A stretch of 16,643 nt of DNA from NCBI GenBank assembly GCA_937876395.1, contig CALEIM010000022.1, positions 1 to 16,643 of the forward strand. Direction: 5' to 3'. Made by a program: the position numbers and the translations under genes. Origin of the DNA: an uncultured Wenzhouxiangella sp. (GTDB lineage Bacteria; Pseudomonadota; Gammaproteobacteria; Xanthomonadales; Wenzhouxiangellaceae). Positions within the stretch are counted from its first letter, which is position 1; each line of letters begins with the position of its first letter. The notes beneath the pieces were generated by a model. It did no database searches. It worked only from the letters and a program-made list of their open reading frames with translations, and was not told the DNA's origin. Shown in pieces: positions 14,304-16,643 of the stretch.

Positions 14304-14505
14304 AAGTGCAGAAAGTCAGGGCAGGGTTGCGATGTGTGTGTCTGATGAGGGTGAGCGGACCGAAAGAAGGCGCTGCCAACCCTGGGCGACCGATGATTGT
14401 GTCGCCAGGTTGAAGCTGTACAGGCGGCACGTGGTCCGCTCCGGCGGGCCAGCCCCAGCGCTGTTTGAGGGTGCGGGCCAGCTCGTCGATGCACAGAGTG
14501 GTCAT
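14275..14505 (-). CDS. Small hypothetical protein translationally coupled to the sortase
   Basis: Product not recognised. The 76-residue frame (MTTLCIDELARTLKQRWGWP at the start, later QLQPGDTIIGRPGLAAPSFG) opens with an ATG that overlaps the sortase stop by 4 bp (ATGA) and has a near-ideal AGGAG (14513-14517) seven bases upstream. It has no signal peptide, membrane segment or known motif; the tail is His/Asn/Ser-rich and unconvincing, so it could be an eroded or frameshifted remnant of a longer gene. The start signals are better than those of most genes in the window, which is why it is kept. It would be the third gene of the target-sortase operon. Confidence 0.5.
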   Translation of the reverse strand: MTTLCIDELARTLKQRWGWPAGADHVPPVQLQPGDTIIGRPGLAAPSFGPLTLIRHTHRNPALTFCTSDKNAPSVG

Positions 14506-15071
14506 ATCAATGCTCCTTCGTCCTGGGCCACGGGGCGCAGCCGAACCACCAGGCGTTCCGGGCCGCCGGCAAACGGCGCGTCAAACGGGTAGCAGGTGAT
14601 CAGCGTCATGGCCAGGGCATCCAGGCCCAGATCAATGCGCGTGGTGCGGGCATCGACCACGCGCAGGGATTCAACTTCCCACAGCCGTGTTTCGCCTGCC
14701 TTGCCGATCAGCTCGAAGCGATCACCCGTCTGGACCGTTTTGAGAAAAGAAAAGTGCGTGTCGCGATGAGCGGCCAGCACATGGTGACCACCTGCACCCA
14801 CCGTCATTCCCGGCCCCCAGGCCATGACCGGGGTTTCCAGACCGTCAAGCACCAGCACATCAACGTCCAGGCGCGGCATGCGCAGGCGGGCGACCGGATG
14901 ACTGACCGCGCCCGGCCACGCTTCAGCCGATTTGCCGTTGTCCAGGCTGCGCTGCCAGGCTCGTTCGAGCAGAACCTGACCGACCACGGCCTTGCCCTGA
15001 ATCCAGCCGGCCGCAGCGAGCTGCCAGGTGGCCAGGGCGAGCAGGGCGGCGATGCTGATGGGGCGAATCAT
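14502..15071 (-). CDS. Class GN sortase
   Basis: Cysteine transpeptidase of the proteobacterial class GN sortases, which in established families pairs with a single dedicated target encoded beside it. The 189-residue length is typical. An N-terminal signal-anchor (ISIAALLALATWQLAAAGW, 5-23) places it in the inner membrane with the catalytic domain in the periplasm. The triad is visible: His102 in AAHRDTHF, Cys160 in LITCYPFDAP, and Arg173 in GGPERLVVRLR (Arg176 and Arg178 nearby). Its ATG overlaps the stop of the VIT/VWA target gene by 4 bp with GGAG just upstream, so the two are co-translated. It presumably cleaves the target's C-terminal sorting signal; what the target is joined to, if anything, is unknown. 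Confidence 0.93.
   Translation of the reverse strand: MIRPISIAALLALATWQLAAAGWIQGKAVVGQVLLERAWQRSLDNGKSAEAWPGAVSHPVARLRMPRLDVDVLVLDGLETPVMAWGPGMTVGAGGHHVLAAHRDTHFSFLKTVQTGDRFELIGKAGETRLWEVESLRVVDARTTRIDLGLDALAMTLITCYPFDAPFAGGPERLVVRLRPVAQDEGALI
14513..14517 (-). promoter_or_regulatory. Ribosome binding site of the small ORF after the sortase
   Basis: AGGAG on the minus strand inside the last sortase codons (GAAGGAGCATTGATATG), 7 nt from the ATG at 14505. It is the main support for the 76-residue ORF being translated. Confidence 0.6.
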
Positions 15072-16643
15072 CCGGCGTCTCCATCGCGCTTGATGCGACC
15101 CTGGAACAGCAGCAGAAACACCAGTAGCAGGGCGACACCGCCGCGAATCGCGGCCGGCACGCTGCCCGCGTCCGTGGCCGGCATGGCCTGCAGTCGGCCG
15201 TGTGCCGGGCTGGTTTCCAGGCGCTGGCGCATCAGTGCTGCCTCGCGGCTGCGCGCCGGCGAGCGATCAACCGCAACCAGGCTGGTTTGGGAGCTGAGCA
15301 GGGCGTAGGCAAGCGCCGTGTCAAGCAGTTCGAGACGAGCTGATTCGGCCTGTTCAGGTACGTTCAGTCGATGCTCCAGTACCGCGATCCGCTGGCGCGC
15401 CCATTGACCGGCCACGCCGGCGGCGGACTGGAAACTTTCCAGCGGAACGATGCGCTCAAAGTGCTGGCCATTGCTGGTGCCGCGCACGACCAGATCGCCG
15501 ACCAGGCGATCAAGGCGGGCAACGATCATCAGCGGCTGGCCGACGTAGAGATCCGGAACGCGCTCAGGGTAGACTTCGACCGGAACCGGCCAGTCCAGCT
15601 CAAGGTCGTGAATGACCGGGCTTTCGAGCTGCAGCACCAGCTCGCTCATGCGCTCGGCAATCGTGCCGGTTTCGGCGATGGCGGTATAGCTGCCGCGCCC
15701 GGCCTGCGAGAGGCGGCGCAGGAAACTGCCGTTGACGCCGTGGCCGATGCCAACTGTGAACAGACGACTGTCGCCAATCGTACCCTCCAGGCGCTGGATC
15801 AACTGAGTTTCATTGCCGACCATGCCGTCGGTAATGAACAGGATCTGACGTAGAAAGCCGCGCTCGGGTGGGTGTGCCAGCGCAAGATTGAGCGGCGGGC
15901 CCATGGCGGTTCCGCCGCCAGCCGTCAGGCGATCCACCCAGATCGATGCTTCGCCAAGGCGTTGCGAGTCGAAGGCAACGGGCTGCGGGTAGAGTGCCCG
16001 GGCCTGGTGATTGAATTCGATCACGTTGAAGCGGTCCCCCGGACGCAGGCTGGCCAGCGCGTAGTGCAGGGATTCGCGCGCTTGGCGTATCGGTTCATTG
16101 CCCATCGAGCCGGAGGTGTCAATGATCAGAATCAGCTCGCGCGGTGTTTCATCAGCCTCGAAGTTTTGTGGCGGCACCAGCATCAGCATGAGATGTTCGT
16201 GGCCGTCAAAATACTCGGCGAAGGCGGCATGGCTGGCCTGTTCGGCGTCTCCGGGCTGCCACTCCAGCTCGAAATCGCGCCCGGACCAGTCGGCCCCTTC
16301 AGCCAGACTGATGAGATAGTCGCTGCCGATGGCTTCGACTTCGATGGCGTGGTGAACGGCCTGCACCTGCGCCAGCGCCAGGCCGGGGCGTAGATCCACT
16401 GTCAGCTCATAGGGTCGGGCAATCGACCTGCCACCCAGGGCCGCAGCAAGCTGGCGTTCCACGCTGGGCCCGAATTCAGCGGCCGGGCGAAACTGCGGGG
16501 CGGCTGAAGTTGGAAAATGCAGTTGAAAACGGCCGTGCTCATAGCGGACGGCCTGGCTGAAGCCGATTTCTATTTCGATCAGTTCCCCAGGCCCGATATT
16601 GGCCACCCGGGTAGTGAACAGGTTGCTCTGTTCCTGTTCGACC
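15068..16643 (-). CDS. Marine-type sortase target protein, VIT and VWA domains (N-terminus beyond window)
   Basis: The frame stays open to the window edge, so the N-terminus is missing; the internal GTG at 16606 is not the start. The first visible residues (EQEQSNLFTTRVANIGPGE) are the conserved core of a VIT domain. Counting from 16606, a von Willebrand A domain follows at about 155-330 with a complete MIDAS: DTSGSMG (163-169), Thr233 in GGTAM and Asp260 in ITDG. The C-terminus has the three parts of a sorting signal: MPATD (475-479) as an LPxTG-like motif, a hydrophobic helix (VALLLVFLLLF, 491-501) and a basic tail GRIKRD. Together with the overlapping sortase gene this matches the marine proteobacterial sortase/target pairs. 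It is likely exported and membrane- or surface-held, binding metal-dependent ligands through VWA. Confidence 0.92.
   Translation of the reverse strand, partial: VEQEQSNLFTTRVANIGPGELIEIEIGFSQAVRYEHGRFQLHFPTSAAPQFRPAAEFGPSVERQLAAALGGRSIARPYELTVDLRPGLALAQVQAVHHAIEVEAIGSDYLISLAEGADWSGRDFELEWQPGDAEQASHAAFAEYFDGHEHLMLMLVPPQNFEADETPRELILIIDTSGSMGNEPIRQARESLHYALASLRPGDRFNVIEFNHQARALYPQPVAFDSQRLGEASIWVDRLTAGGGTAMGPPLNLALAHPPERGFLRQILFITDGMVGNETQLIQRLEGTIGDSRLFTVGIGHGVNGSFLRRLSQAGRGSYTAIAETGTIAERMSELVLQLESPVIHDLELDWPVPVEVYPERVPDLYVGQPLMIVARLDRLVGDLVVRGTSNGQHFERIVPLESFQSAAGVAGQWARQRIAVLEHRLNVPEQAESARLELLDTALAYALLSSQTSLVAVDRSPARSREAALMRQRLETSPAHGRLQAMPATDAGSVPAAIRGGVALLLVFLLLFQGRIKRDGDAG

Noticed and set aside
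16098..16393. + strand frames at the right edge
   Set aside because: Opposite strand of the VIT/VWA coding sequence, with no motif of their own.

Overview
The window reads as chromosomal DNA of a GC-rich gammaproteobacterium. The best guess is the Xanthomonadales/Lysobacterales-Chromatiales neighbourhood (Wenzhouxiangella-like); this rests on gene families recalled from memory, not on a search. Pointers are a Maqu_2507-type fatty acyl-CoA reductase, a proteobacterial class GN sortase with its VIT/VWA target, a Hanks kinase with kinesin-light-chain-like TPRs, and secreted proteins carrying 'RSGEGF' repeats. No transposase, integrase, CRISPR array or phage gene was seen.

Layout. 1-1246 (+): C-terminal part of a fatty acyl-CoA reductase whose first ~20 codons look like an unrelated peptidoglycan-binding domain. 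1336-2559 (-): patatin-like lipase, divergent from 2580-3742 (+), a peroxiredoxin overlapping an unrecognised protein by 4 bp. The divergent pair shares a perfectly palindromic -10 box, with both start codons at equal distance from its centre. 3766-4716 (-): response regulator with a degenerate GGDEF-like output. 4717-5045: gene-free, with several dyads and the tRNA promoter. 5046-5266 (+): two tRNA-Ser genes (GGA, UGA). 5294-6289 (+): exported TPR protein. 6380-8379 (+): cytoplasmic FHA-domain histidine kinase and LuxR-type response regulator in a 4-bp-overlap operon. 8466-10562 (+): secreted seven-bladed FG-GAP-like propeller protein with two tandem RSGEGF domains; its ribosome binding site lies in a perfect 8-bp inverted repeat, and a strong intrinsic terminator follows. 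16643-10646 (-): VIT/VWA sortase target (cut by the window edge), class GN sortase, a small coupled ORF, lipoyl synthase lipA with its own likely promoter, and a membrane Ser/Thr kinase with TPRs.

How the genes may work together. The clearest functional pair is sortase plus target. The FHA kinase and its LuxR regulator are an evident two-component system with a phosphothreonine-reading input. A Hanks kinase lies about 3 kb away on the other strand, so a Ser/Thr-kinase to FHA-kinase to LuxR relay controlling the adjacent secreted propeller protein is a testable inference. The acyl-CoA reductase, patatin and lipA all touch fatty-acyl chemistry but do not form one operon.
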